A stretch of 64,000 nucleotides of DNA from assembly GCA_036493915.1 (NCBI GenBank), contig DASXPA010000137.1:11992-75991 (forward strand). Direction: 5' to 3'. Under the pieces are notes generated by a model that was given only the letters and a program-made list of their open reading frames with translations, was not told the DNA's origin and did no database searches. Of the stretch, positions 49,679 through 57,915 are shown one piece after another. Position numbers and translations under genes: made by a program. How positions within the stretch are numbered: position 1 is the stretch's first letter; every line of letters begins with the position of its first letter. Origin of the DNA: Palsa-1392 sp036493915. GTDB lineage: Bacteria > Verrucomicrobiota > Verrucomicrobiia > Chthoniobacterales > UBA10450.

Positions 49679-50650
49679 TCAGTCGCCGTAGCCGTTGGGG
49701 AACTCCTGGTGCCACTTCCAAGCGCTCTCGATGATCGCGCGCAGGTCTTGAAATTGGGGTTTCCAGCCGAGTTCGAGTTTGATTTTTTCTGAGGCGGCGA
49801 TCAAACGCGGCGGGTCGCCGGGCCGGCGCGGTTTCTCGACTACGGGGATTTTTTCGCGGGTGACTTCGCGACAAGCCTCGACGACTTCGCGCACGCTCGA
49901 GCCGCCGCCGGTGCCAAGATTGTAGCAGGCGCTCTCGCGCGCGCCGAGCGATAGGATGTGGGCGCGGGCGAGATCGAGGATGTGAATGTAATCTCTGATA
50001 CAGGTACCATCCGTCGTGTCGTAGTCGGTGCCGTAAATCTCGACGTGCGGCTTTTTGCCGAGGGCGACCTTGAGAACGTTGGGGATGAGATGTGTCTCTT
50101 GGCGATGGTCTTCGCCGAACTTTGCTGTCGCGCCGGCGGCGTTGAAGTAACGCAGGGCGACGAATTTCAAGCCGTGGATCTCATCGTACCAGCGGAGAAT
50201 TTTCTCGAAGATGAGCTTCGATTCTCCGTAGGGATTGATCGGCCGTTGCGGGAGGGTTTCGTCGATCGGAATGCGCTCTGGAGGCCCGAAGGTGGCGCAG
50301 GTCGAGGAAAAAACGAGTCGCGGCACGCCAGTCTCGAGCATGGCGTCGAGCAGGTTCAATCCGGCGGCGACGTTGTTGTGAAAATATTTCGAAGGGTTCT
50401 TCATCGACTCGCCGACGAGGGCGTTGGCGGCAAAATGCATCACTCCTTCCGGTTTCGTTTCGCTGAGGGCGCCGGTGATTTCCTCGCGGCGAGAGAGGTC
50501 GCCTCCGACGAACGCCGCCCGCTCGTCGACCGCGGCACGATGGCCCTCGCTCAAGTTATCGAAGACGATGACGTCGTGGCCTTCGTTGAGGAGCAGTTCG
50601 ACGCAGATACTTCCGATGTAGCCCGCGCCGCCGACGACGAAGATTGTCAT
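49679..50650 (-). CDS. galE: UDP-glucose 4-epimerase
   Basis: The 323-residue extended SDR starts MTIFVVGGAGYIGSICVELLL with the NAD-binding GxxGxxG. The catalytic Ser/Thr is in VFSSTCATFG, YxxxK is in NPYGESKLIFE, and the GalE block VALRYFNAAGATAKFGEDHRQETHLIPNVL follows. CIRDYIHILDLARAHILSL and YNLGTGGGSSVREV complete the signature. It interconverts UDP-glucose and UDP-galactose for envelope polysaccharide. No other sugar-nucleotide gene is adjacent. Confidence 0.94.
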   Translation of the reverse strand: MTIFVVGGAGYIGSICVELLLNEGHDVIVFDNLSEGHRAAVDERAAFVGGDLSRREEITGALSETKPEGVMHFAANALVGESMKNPSKYFHNNVAAGLNLLDAMLETGVPRLVFSSTCATFGPPERIPIDETLPQRPINPYGESKLIFEKILRWYDEIHGLKFVALRYFNAAGATAKFGEDHRQETHLIPNVLKVALGKKPHVEIYGTDYDTTDGTCIRDYIHILDLARAHILSLGARESACYNLGTGGGSSVREVVEACREVTREKIPVVEKPRRPGDPPRLIAASEKIKLELGWKPQFQDLRAIIESAWKWHQEFPNGYGD

Positions 50651-50716
50651 CCGCGGAAGGTGCGATGGGCCTCGCCCCTGTCAAAAGAAAGTCGAGCGGG
50701 CGCAGCGAGGTCGAAC

Positions 50717-51223
50717 CTAAAAGGGTCGGACCGTGAGGTCGTTTGGCCGCTGCTCGAGGGCGAGAATCATGGCGCGAACCTTACGATTATGCGAGCGCGG
50801 GGCGAGCACCTTCAGGCTCTCTTCGGTCGAGCCCCATGCGAGGACGTCGATATCGACCTGGCGGACGCCCCATTTGTTCATCTGCAGGCGGTTCTTTTTA
50901 TAAAGATCGATCGTGCCGGTGCCGACGAGAGCGCTGCCGTAGTCGTCGATCTGGAAGACTTCGTCGCTGCCGACGATGCGAAACTTCGTCCCGAGCGGCC
51001 AACGCGACCAATCGGCCGCCGCGCTTTTGACGTTCCTGCCCGAGAGGCGGGCGCCGATGGCATTCCGGCGGCCGCCCGCTTCACCCCGGGTGTAGGCCGT
51101 GGTGCGGACTTTGCAGATGCGCTTCGGCGGCGAGATCGTGCTGGTGGTCTGCATCTGCGAGGCGCAGCCGCCCCCGAGGAGGGCGAGCGTGCCTACGAGG
51201 ATGAGGCTAGGGATTTTCTGCAT
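50717..51223 (-). CDS. 3D-domain lipoprotein
   Basis: The 168-residue protein starts MQKIPSLILVGTLALLGGGCASQ, a lipobox signal. Its 3D domain (PF06725, as in MltA/YocH) reads VRTTAYTRGEAGGRRNAIGARLSGRNVKSAAADWSRWPLGTKFRI, followed by FQIDDYGSALVGTGTIDLY with the characteristic aspartates. 3D domains are double-psi barrels of peptidoglycan-active proteins. A C-terminal segment (VDIDVLAWGSTEESLKVL) completes it. The ATG at 51223 is chosen for the signal peptide. A cell-wall role is inferred. Confidence 0.8.
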   Translation of the reverse strand: MQKIPSLILVGTLALLGGGCASQMQTTSTISPPKRICKVRTTAYTRGEAGGRRNAIGARLSGRNVKSAAADWSRWPLGTKFRIVGSDEVFQIDDYGSALVGTGTIDLYKKNRLQMNKWGVRQVDIDVLAWGSTEESLKVLAPRSHNRKVRAMILALEQRPNDLTVRPF

Positions 51224-51292
51224 GGAGGCGTAAGTCGCCTGCTTATCGGTTGAAGGGCACTGAAGCAAGTTATAATTTCCGCCGCACGCGCC

Positions 51293-51925
51293 ATGCCAAC
51301 CCTCGCCGCCAGCCAGGTTCTCGTCGCACCTAACGTCTTGCTGGATGGGCGTCTGGCGCTTTTTCACGAGCAGGAACGCTGGCTCGCGGTGGCCGATCTA
51401 CACTTCGGCTACGAGCTGAGCCAGCGCGCCGCCGGCCGGCTCGTGCCGCTCTGGGGGATGACTTCAATCGAGGCGCGCCTGACCGAGTTGCTGGATGAAT
51501 ATCAGCCGCGCCAGCTGATCATCGTCGGCGATCTGGTGCATGATCGGGCTTCGGCGAGCGCGGCGGCGGAGTTGCTCGGCCGGCTTCGGCAACGCTGCGA
51601 AGTCATCGCGCTTGCCGGGAATCACGACCGGCATGCGGCGCGGACGATCAAGTTTTTACCGCGCTGGGAGACGCTTGGTTTTGTTTTTCAACATGGCCAC
51701 TGCGATGGCAAAGAGCCGGGCCGCGTGCAGATCATCGGGCATCATCATCCGGCGGCCAGCATCACCGACGGCGCGGGTTTGCGGCTGAAATTTCCGGCCT
51801 TCGTTCAACAGGAACGGTGTTGGATTCTGCCGGCTTTTTCGCCGTGGGCGGGCGGCGTCGTTTGGAAGGACGACGGCGAGGGTAGGGTGTGGCTGTGTAC
51901 GCCGCGGCGCATTTTCTCGCTGTAG
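51293..51925 (+). CDS. PdeM-like metallophosphoesterase
   Basis: The 210-residue calcineurin-like enzyme has the five metal-binding blocks: VADLHFGYE, IIVGDLVHD, LAGNHDRH, FQHGHC and IIGHHHPA. The pattern with DLHFGYE and a short length resembles PdeM, the phosphoesterase linked to ligase/helicase DNA-repair clusters in other bacteria. No such partner genes are here, so the substrate is open. It is divergent from the 3D lipoprotein gene. CCTAACGT at 51329 is one base off the dispersed motif. Confidence 0.78.
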   Translation: MPTLAASQVLVAPNVLLDGRLALFHEQERWLAVADLHFGYELSQRAAGRLVPLWGMTSIEARLTELLDEYQPRQLIIVGDLVHDRASASAAAELLGRLRQRCEVIALAGNHDRHAARTIKFLPRWETLGFVFQHGHCDGKEPGRVQIIGHHHPAASITDGAGLRLKFPAFVQQERCWILPAFSPWAGGVVWKDDGEGRVWLCTPRRIFSL

Positions 51926-52002
51926 ACATTTCGCTCTCCGAAACGCGGGCATCGACGTCCTCAGGCAAGGCCGCGCCACCCTCGCGTTTCGCAGAACGTC
52001 TA
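51923..52002. repeat. Palindromic element between converging phosphoesterase and mscL genes
   Basis: Outer TAGAC/GTCTA ends and inner CGAAACGCG (51939-51947) / CGCGTTTCG (51983-51991) perfect arms give a nested palindrome of 80 bases. Both flanking stop codons lie in its ends. It probably folds at the 3' end of both transcripts. Confidence 0.55.
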
Positions 52003-52458
52003 GAGAGCAGCGCCAGAGAGCTCCGTCGTGCAATGCGGACAACGGGTCGCCTTGATCGGAATGGTCATCGTGCAAGCCGGGCAATCCTTTACTTCCGGCG
52101 GCGCATCGGGCGTCGGCTGTTTCAAGCGATGGAGCAGACGCACGAGAAGGAAGATGGCCAGTGCGACGACAAGGAAGTTGATCGAAAGCGTGACGAAGTT
52201 GCCATAATTCCAGGTGATCGCCTTGTCGGCCACCGCCAGATCGGGCGTCGCGAAATTCGTTCTCCCGTCGACGCCGGCTTTGAGCACAATAAACTTCTGG
52301 GTGAAATCGAGCCCGCCGGTGAGCAGGCTGATCGGCGGCATGATGATGTCCTTGACGAGCGAATTCACGATCGCCCCGAAAGCCGCGCCGATGATTACGC
52401 CGACCGCGAGATCCACGGCGTTGCCCTTGATCGCGAATTCTTTGAATTCTTTCCACAT
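52000..52458 (-). CDS. mscL: Large-conductance mechanosensitive channel with C-terminal zinc ribbon
   Basis: The 152-residue protein starts MWKEFKEFAIKGNAVDLAVGVIIGAAFGAIVNSLVKDIIMPPISLL, the MscL gate helix, and has a second TM (FLVVALAIFLLVRLL). After the second helix comes DCPACTMTIPIKATRCPHCTTEL, a two-CxxC zinc ribbon absent from E. coli MscL but, as I recall, found in other phyla. MscL relieves osmotic downshock as a pentamer. Start and length fit, apart from the ribbon. Confidence 0.92.
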   Translation of the reverse strand: MWKEFKEFAIKGNAVDLAVGVIIGAAFGAIVNSLVKDIIMPPISLLTGGLDFTQKFIVLKAGVDGRTNFATPDLAVADKAITWNYGNFVTLSINFLVVALAIFLLVRLLHRLKQPTPDAPPEVKDCPACTMTIPIKATRCPHCTTELSGAAL

Positions 52459-52474
52459 ATGAAAGGCTTTTGTC

Positions 52475-55036
52475 TCAGTTTACGACAACATTGACGAGCT
52501 TTTGCGGAATCACGACGACCTTGCGGATGGTCTGGTTCGCAGTGAATTCGCGCACCCGCTCGTTGGCGCGCGCGATTTTTTCCAGTTCCTCGCTGCTGGC
52601 ATCGTTCGCCACCGTGATGCGGTCGCGCACTTTACCGTTCACTTGCAGCGCGATCTCGATTTCATGCTCGATGAGAAACTCCGCCTGATACTCGGGCCAG
52701 GGTTGATCGGTGATCTCGTTAGGCGCGATCGGAAAACGACTGGCCAACGTCTCCCAAAGCTCCGAGGAAAGATGAGGCGCGAAGGGATTGAGTAACACCA
52801 GCAACGTCCGTAAGGCCGTCACCGGCACCGCCTCCGCGGTGGTAAAGGCGTTCACAAAGATCATCATCTGCGCGATCGCGGTGTTGAACGAAAGCGCTTC
52901 GATGTCCTGGGTCACTTTTTTGATCGCGGCGTGGATCACTTTGAGTTGCGCGCGGGTCGGCTCGATCTCGGCGACGGCCGGCGCGAATACCCATTCGCCT
53001 GCCTGGTTTTCCTCCATCACAAGGCGCCATACCCGTGCGAGAAAGCGCGAGACGCCTTCGACCCCGGTCATGCTCCAGGGTTTCATCTGCTCGAGCGGCC
53101 CCATGAACATCTCGTAACAGCGAAACGCATCGGCGCCGTAATCGGCGATGACGTCAAGCGGATCAATCACATTGCCCCAGCGCTTCGACATTTTGCGGCC
53201 GTCTTCGCCGAGAATGATACCCTGGTTCACCAGTCGCTGGAACGGCTCGTTCGTCGACAGGTGTCCGAGATCGAAGAGCACCTTGTGCCAGAAACGCGCG
53301 TAAAGAAGGTGAAGCACGGCGTGCTCGGTCCCGCCGACGTAAAGGTCGACGTTCATCCAGTAGCGCTCCGCTTCTTTCCCGACAAAACGCTCCGTGTTCC
53401 GCGGATCGCAAAAGCGCAGGTAATACCAACACGACCCGGCCCATTGCGGCATGGTGTTCAGCTCGCGGGTCGCTGCTTCCGAATATCGGACCCAGTCGTG
53501 TGCGCGGGCCAGTGGCGGCTCGCCGGTTCCAGTCGGTTTGAAATCGTCGAGCGGCGGCGGGACCAGCGGCAACTCCGAGTCAGGGATGGCTTCGTGTCTG
53601 CCCTCGCGCCAAACGACCGGGAAAGGCTCGCCCCAATAACGCTGACGCGAGAAAAGCCAGTCGCGCAGTTTGTAGTTGATGGTGCGATGGCCGTGGCCCT
53701 GTTCTTCCAGCCAAACGATGATCTTTCTCTTTGCGTCAGCCGTCGGCAGACCGTCAATGAGCGGCGAATGGATCGCGACGCCGTCGAGCCTCAGTTCAAT
53801 TCCCGTCCGAACGCCGTTTACAAGAATTTCATCTGTCCTTGTTTCGTCCCCAGCGATGACTTCGAGAATCGGTAGCTCGTATTTCAGCGCGAACTCATAG
53901 TCTCTGAAGTCGTGCGCCGGCACGCCCATGATCGCGCCGGTTCCGTAACCCATGAGGACGTAATCGGCGATCCAGATGGGAACTTGCTCGCCGCTCGCGG
54001 GATTCGTGGCGTAGGCTCCGCTGAAGACGCCGGTTTTTTCCTTCGCCAGATCGGTCCTTTCGAGATCCGACTTGGCCGAAACCTGCGCGCGATAATTGGC
54101 CACCGCCTCACGCTGTTCATTAGTCGTTAGGCGATCGACCAGCGGATTTTCCGGCGCCAGCACCATGTAGGTCGCGCCGTAGAGCGTGTCTGGCCGCGTC
54201 GTGAAAACAGCGATGGTCTCGTCCTTCCCGGCGATCTCAAATTGCACTTCGGCACCTTCGCTTTTCCCGATCCAGTTCCGTTGCAAAAGCTTGATTCCTT
54301 CCGGCCAATCGAGCGGCTCGAGTTCATCGATGAGACGCTCGGCAAAAGCGGTGATGCGCAACATCCATTGGCGCATCGGTCGCCTAACGACTGGAAACCC
54401 GCCCACTTCGCTCTTCCCGTCGATCACTTCTTCATTGGCAAGGACGGTGCCGAGCTCCGGGCACCAGTTTACCGGCACCTCGGCGACGTAGGCGAGCCGC
54501 ACGCTGTTCGGATCGGGGCCGGAGTAAGTTGCGATCGGTTCGGCCCGGCGCGTCTCCGGATTAAACCAGCTGTTGTAGATCTGAAGGAAGATCCATTGCG
54601 TCCAGCGAAAGTACGCGGGATCGCTCGTCGTAATCTCGCGCTCCCAATCGTAGGAAAAGCCAATCCGCTTTAGCTGCTTCTTGAAGTGGGCGATGTTTTC
54701 GCGCGTCGTGATTTCCGGATGCTGGCCGGTGCGGATGGCGTATTGCTCGGCCGGCAAACCGAAGGCGTCCCAGCCCATCGGGTGAAGAACATTGCAGCCG
54801 CGGAAGCGTCTGTAGCGCGCGACGATGTCGGTCGCGGTGTAGCCTTCGGGATGGCCGACATGAAGGCCCGCGCCGCTCGGGTAGGGGAACATGTCGAGGA
54901 CATAATATTTTGGTCTCGCGGGATCGAAGCCGGGCTCGCCGGGATTAGGGGCGTGGAAGAGACGGCGCTCCTCCCAGAGCGTTTGCCATTTCGGCTCGAT
55001 CAGGTCGAAAGGATACGGTTTGCGGCGGTCGCTCAT
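52475..55036 (-). CDS. leuS: Leucyl-tRNA synthetase
   Basis: The 853-residue class I enzyme has the HIGH-type motif HVGHPEGYTATDIVARY, the CP1 editing domain (TTRPDTLYGATYMVLAPENP, GTGAIMGVPAHDFRDYEFA) and KMSKS in GRKMSKRWGNVIDP. The anticodon-binding helices and C-terminal VNGKVRDRI domain follow. It charges and proofreads tRNA-Leu. Three dispersed motif copies occur: 52716 (Pro-Asn-Glu), 54124 (Leu-Thr-Thr) and 54383 (Val-Arg-Arg). The gene stands alone between mscL and rdgB. Confidence 0.97.
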   Translation of the reverse strand: MSDRRKPYPFDLIEPKWQTLWEERRLFHAPNPGEPGFDPARPKYYVLDMFPYPSGAGLHVGHPEGYTATDIVARYRRFRGCNVLHPMGWDAFGLPAEQYAIRTGQHPEITTRENIAHFKKQLKRIGFSYDWEREITTSDPAYFRWTQWIFLQIYNSWFNPETRRAEPIATYSGPDPNSVRLAYVAEVPVNWCPELGTVLANEEVIDGKSEVGGFPVVRRPMRQWMLRITAFAERLIDELEPLDWPEGIKLLQRNWIGKSEGAEVQFEIAGKDETIAVFTTRPDTLYGATYMVLAPENPLVDRLTTNEQREAVANYRAQVSAKSDLERTDLAKEKTGVFSGAYATNPASGEQVPIWIADYVLMGYGTGAIMGVPAHDFRDYEFALKYELPILEVIAGDETRTDEILVNGVRTGIELRLDGVAIHSPLIDGLPTADAKRKIIVWLEEQGHGHRTINYKLRDWLFSRQRYWGEPFPVVWREGRHEAIPDSELPLVPPPLDDFKPTGTGEPPLARAHDWVRYSEAATRELNTMPQWAGSCWYYLRFCDPRNTERFVGKEAERYWMNVDLYVGGTEHAVLHLLYARFWHKVLFDLGHLSTNEPFQRLVNQGIILGEDGRKMSKRWGNVIDPLDVIADYGADAFRCYEMFMGPLEQMKPWSMTGVEGVSRFLARVWRLVMEENQAGEWVFAPAVAEIEPTRAQLKVIHAAIKKVTQDIEALSFNTAIAQMMIFVNAFTTAEAVPVTALRTLLVLLNPFAPHLSSELWETLASRFPIAPNEITDQPWPEYQAEFLIEHEIEIALQVNGKVRDRITVANDASSEELEKIARANERVREFTANQTIRKVVVIPQKLVNVVVN

Positions 55037-55140
55037 GCAGAGGAGGAAGTTGGCGAATCAGGAAAGCAGGCCGTAACGCAGCCCGCAAGGGCGAGGCCGG
55101 GCTTTCAAAGCGGGAAATTTCAAAACGGCGCGGCGAAAAG

Positions 55141-55216
55141 AATTCGGAAACCAGAAACTAGGAAGGAGAACGAGAAAGGATGCCGAACGACAACGATATT
55201 TTCTGGTTTCCAAATT
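55141..55216. repeat. Inverted repeat upstream of rdgB and leuS
   Basis: The arms 55141-55157 (AATTCGGAAACCAGAAA) and 55200-55216 are inverted copies matching at 16 of 17 positions, with a 42-base loop containing AGGAAGGAGAA. It sits in the 196-base divergent space between leuS and rdgB. No function is evident. Confidence 0.5.
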
Positions 55217-55232
55217 TCTCTTCCTTAATCCC

Positions 55233-55823
55233 GTGATTCGCCTGCAGCTCGCCACCCATAACGCCAATAAGATGCGGGAGTTTCGGGAACTGCTCGGGCC
55301 GGAGTTTGCGCTCGAGGATTTGATCTCTCATCCAGAGATCGTCGAGGATGGTGCGACTTTTCTCGAGAACGCGCGAATCAAAGCACTCGCGCTCGCGCGC
55401 GTCTGGCCCGGTCTGGTCGTGGCGGATGATTCCGGGCTCGAGGTCGATTCGTTAGGCGGGGCGCCTGGCGTCCGCTCGGCGCGCTACGCCGGGGAAAAAG
55501 CGACCGACGCCGAGAACCGGCAGAAATTGCTCGCCGCCCTCGCGGCGTCCCCGGTTTCGCGCCGCGCTCGTTTTCGCTGCGTGCTCGTCCTCGCGCAGGC
55601 GGGGAAAGTGCGAGCCAGTTTCGAAGGCTCGATCGAAGGGAAAATCGTCGTCACGGAACGGGGAGCGGCCGGTTTCGGCTATGATCCGATCTTTCAGCCC
55701 GTTGGGTTCGAGAAAACGTTCGCGGAAATGTCCGCCGCAGAAAAGAACGCGCTCAGCCATCGCGGCGCCGCCGTGGCGCAGCTCCGCGAGTACCTCCTTA
55801 AAGCTGCGCACCTCCAAGAGTAA
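55233..55823 (+). CDS. rdgB: XTP/dITP (non-canonical purine NTP) pyrophosphatase, RdgB/HAM1
   Basis: The 196-residue protein starts LQLATHNANKMREFRELLG with the substrate-binding T-x-N-x-x-K motif. It has EDGATFLENARIKALALA, VADDSGLEVDSLGGAPGVRSARYAG and GAAGFGYDPIFQPVGFEKTFAEMSAAEKNALSHRG. It hydrolyses dITP/XTP to keep the nucleotide pool clean. A TCGTTAGG copy encodes Ser-Leu-Gly within the conserved catalytic-loop region, using TTA. The 3' end overlaps the tonB pseudogene convergently by 26 bases. Confidence 0.95.
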   Translation: MIRLQLATHNANKMREFRELLGPEFALEDLISHPEIVEDGATFLENARIKALALARVWPGLVVADDSGLEVDSLGGAPGVRSARYAGEKATDAENRQKLLAALAASPVSRRARFRCVLVLAQAGKVRASFEGSIEGKIVVTERGAAGFGYDPIFQPVGFEKTFAEMSAAEKNALSHRGAAVAQLREYLLKAAHLQE

Positions 55824-56250
55824 AGGTGAACGGCAGCATGAGCGTTCGGCACGCGCCCGGGTGGGAGCGCCAACGGCGAAACGTGTTGGCGGAGATCTGA
55901 TCGAGCACGGCGCGGCCCGTGCTGCAATCGACCGCGACTTCGCCGACGGTGCCGTTCGGGTTGAAGCGGAGAAGGAAGTGGCCGCTCCCGCCCCAGTTGC
56001 CACAACTGCTTCTCGATCTGGTGCTCCCGGCGCGCCTCGTAGGGATAAGCGGGCCGCGGCGCATTCGTTAGGCTGGCTTGCGCTGGTCCAAGAGTTGCAG
56101 GGGCGGGGGTGGGGGCACCTTTCGCAGGAAGCCCACGGCGAGGGCGGCGAGCTCGATCGTGAATGCCCCAATCAGCCCGGCGAAGATGGGCCAGAGCGCG
56201 CCAGTTGGGCTCGTGTCATCTCCGGACTTTCCTTCCTCCAGGAGAGACAC
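55798..56250 (-). pseudogene. Decayed TonB-like gene at the end of the second exbB/exbD/tonB operon
   Basis: An N-terminal piece from 56250 (MSLLEEGKSGDDTSPTG, TM helix IFAGLIGAFTIELAALAVGFL, KVPPPPPLQLLDQRKPA) ends in a TAA inside GCCTAACGA. In another frame APRPAYPYEARREHQ follows, and a third frame gives GSGHFLLRFNPNGTVGEVAVDCSTGRAVLDQISANTFRRWR...FTFTLGGAQL. These match in order the C-terminal domain of the intact tonB-like gene at 56826-57455, whose central linker is missing here. At least two frameshifts and a deletion are implied. The motif copy at 56065-56072 sits at the junction. Confidence 0.65.
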
Positions 56251-56258
56251 CGCGCCCG

Positions 56259-56300
56259 AAAAAAAATTTAGGCGATGTTCAGCGTTGGAACATCGCCTAA
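56259..56300 (-). terminator. Rho-independent terminator built on a CCTAACGA copy
   Basis: TTAGGCGATGTTC (56268-56280) and GAACATCGCCTAA (56288-56300) form a perfect 13-bp stem with a 7-base loop. On the minus strand the stem is followed by TTTTTTTT (complement of 56259-56266). It lies 24 bases past the exbD stop at 56325, so it should end the operon before the tonB pseudogene. The right arm runs into a complete CCTAACGA (56296-56303). Confidence 0.85.
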
Positions 56301-56324
56301 CGACCCGGGGAAACGCGCGCGAGG

Positions 56325-56810
56325 CTACGGGGAAGGTGGCGGCGGAGGCCCCTGCGGCGCGGGCGCACCCGGCGCGCCAGCCGCGGCGCCATGCTTTATT
56401 TTAATTTCGTAGGCGACTTTCTCGATGCCTGCCGACCGCACGCGATCGAGCAACTTCATCACCTCACCGTGGAGCGCTTCTCTGTCTGCACTAATGAAGA
56501 TCTTCACATTGGGATTCCCCTTGTAGAGCGCGAGCAGACGCGGCATCACGTCACCGTCCGTCACCACTTCCTTATCGAAGTGGACGATGCCGTCGGCATC
56601 GATAAACAAACTGAGATGATCCCGCGGATCGGGCGTCGCCGTCGGCTGAGTCGGTGGGACGATCGCGGGCAGGTTCACGCGGATACCTTTCATGTGGACC
56701 TGGCTCAGGCTCACCATCATGAAACTGGCGAGAAGAAAGAACATGATATCGATTAGCGGAATGATTTCGATGCGGGCTCTTTTTTTTGGCACTGGCGAAT
56801 TGACTCTCAT
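56325..56810 (-). CDS. ExbD/TolR-family protein, second system, distal copy
   Basis: The 161-residue protein has the ExbD TM helix with conserved Asp (RIEIIPLIDIMFFLLASFMM) and a periplasmic domain (LSLFIDADGIVHFDKEVV, NVKIFISADREALHGEVMKLLDRVRSAGIEKVAYEIK). It ends in a Pro/Ala/Gly-rich tail. The first 45 residues are almost identical to those of the other ExbD in the operon (57466-57897), while the rest diverges, pointing to duplication within the operon. A terminator follows. Confidence 0.9.
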   Translation of the reverse strand: MRVNSPVPKKRARIEIIPLIDIMFFLLASFMMVSLSQVHMKGIRVNLPAIVPPTQPTATPDPRDHLSLFIDADGIVHFDKEVVTDGDVMPRLLALYKGNPNVKIFISADREALHGEVMKLLDRVRSAGIEKVAYEIKIKHGAAAGAPGAPAPQGPPPPPSP

Positions 56811-56825
56811 AACATCAGGTTTCGT

Positions 56826-57455
56826 CTAAAGCTGGGCGCCTTGCATCGTGTAGGTAATCGGCACAGCGACCTTGTGATAAATGCCCGGCTTGCAACGCCA
56901 GCGATGGAACGTGTTAATGGAAGTCTGGTCGAGAATCGGGCTTCCAGTGCTCTGCATGACTGAGACATCCGTGGCATTGCCACTGTCATCGAAGCTGATA
57001 AGGAATTTGCCGCTGCCGGTCGCGTGGGAGCGCCGCGCTTCGTAAGGGTAAACAGGGTGCGGCGCACTGACCCAGTTAGATCTAGCCGACGAATAGTTAA
57101 CCGTCCCCGAATAGGTCGTGCCTCTATTCTCGGAGACCTTGGGTCTCGGCTTCGGCGGTGGGGCAGTCTTCGGGCGCGGGGGAGGAGTTGGCTCTTGAAT
57201 TGTGAATTCAGTTGGTTCGTCTGGCGGTGGAGGCGGCGGAGGCGGTTCTTCTTCGGGTGGCGGCGTCGACTCTGGAGGTAACTCGGTGATGACGGCGTCA
57301 ATCGGTGCCTGCGGCAGGGTGATCTCTTCGGGAGCTGCCTCCCGTGGATGAAGGCTGGCCAAGCCAACAGCGGCAGCTTCGATTGCGATGGCGGCCGCGA
57401 GGGAACCAAGGAATTGCCACCTTGGACGCGGTTTGTAGAATACTGGCTTGGCCAT
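56826..57455 (-). CDS. TonB-family energy transducer
   Basis: The 209-residue protein has a TM helix (FLGSLAAAIAIEAAAVGLASL), a Pro/Glu linker (PPPEEEPPPPPPPPDEP) and a TonB C-terminal domain. The domain reads PHPVYPYEARRSHATGSGKFLISFDDSGNATDVSVMQSTGSPILDQTSINTFHRWRCKPG, then VPITYTMQGAQL. YPYEARR and G.G...I.FD..G are TonB hallmarks. It couples the ExbB-ExbD motor to outer-membrane receptors, none of which is in the window. It lies between two exbD genes. Confidence 0.9.
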   Translation of the reverse strand: MAKPVFYKPRPRWQFLGSLAAAIAIEAAAVGLASLHPREAAPEEITLPQAPIDAVITELPPESTPPPEEEPPPPPPPPDEPTEFTIQEPTPPPRPKTAPPPKPRPKVSENRGTTYSGTVNYSSARSNWVSAPHPVYPYEARRSHATGSGKFLISFDDSGNATDVSVMQSTGSPILDQTSINTFHRWRCKPGIYHKVAVPITYTMQGAQL

Positions 57456-57465
57456 AACTCTTGAG

Positions 57466-57897
57466 CTAGGGGGTAGCTTGGGTGGGCAACGATGGGCTCT
57501 TCACTTCAAAGGCGATCTTATAGAATCCAGCTGCCCGCACCTGCTCGATCAATCGGAGGATGTCGCCGTGGTAGGCATCGCGATCGCCACGAATGAAAAT
57601 CTTGGCCCCTGGGCTGATTCGATGCACGTTGAGCAACCTTTGATAAACCTCGTTCGGATCCACCTTTAGTTTGTCATAGTAAATATCGCCGTCCTTATCC
57701 ACCGAGAGAGCCACGTACTCACGCCTCGACTGGGTCTGACCACTGATCCCCGTAGGAAGATTCAGCTTTATGCCTTTCACGTGCACCTGGCTCAGGCTCA
57801 CCATCATGAAGCTGGCCAGGAGGAAGAACATGATGTCGATCAACGGAATGATCTCAATCCGTGCTTTGTGGTGCGGAATTGGTGAGCTTACATGCAT
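57466..57897 (-). CDS. ExbD/TolR-family protein, second system, proximal copy
   Basis: The 143-residue protein has PHHKARIEIIPLIDIMFFLL with the proton-pathway Asp. A periplasmic domain follows (YVALSVDKDGDIYYDKLKVD, GAKIFIRGDRDAYHGDILRLIEQVRAAGFYKIAFEVKSP). It follows exbB by 18 bases and precedes tonB. Its TM region closely matches that of the distal ExbD in the same operon. Two ExbD paralogues per motor are known in some bacteria, where both may be needed. Confidence 0.9.
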   Translation of the reverse strand: MHVSSPIPHHKARIEIIPLIDIMFFLLASFMMVSLSQVHVKGIKLNLPTGISGQTQSRREYVALSVDKDGDIYYDKLKVDPNEVYQRLLNVHRISPGAKIFIRGDRDAYHGDILRLIEQVRAAGFYKIAFEVKSPSLPTQATP

Positions 57898-57915
57898 TAG
57901 CGGCCTTCTTATCCT

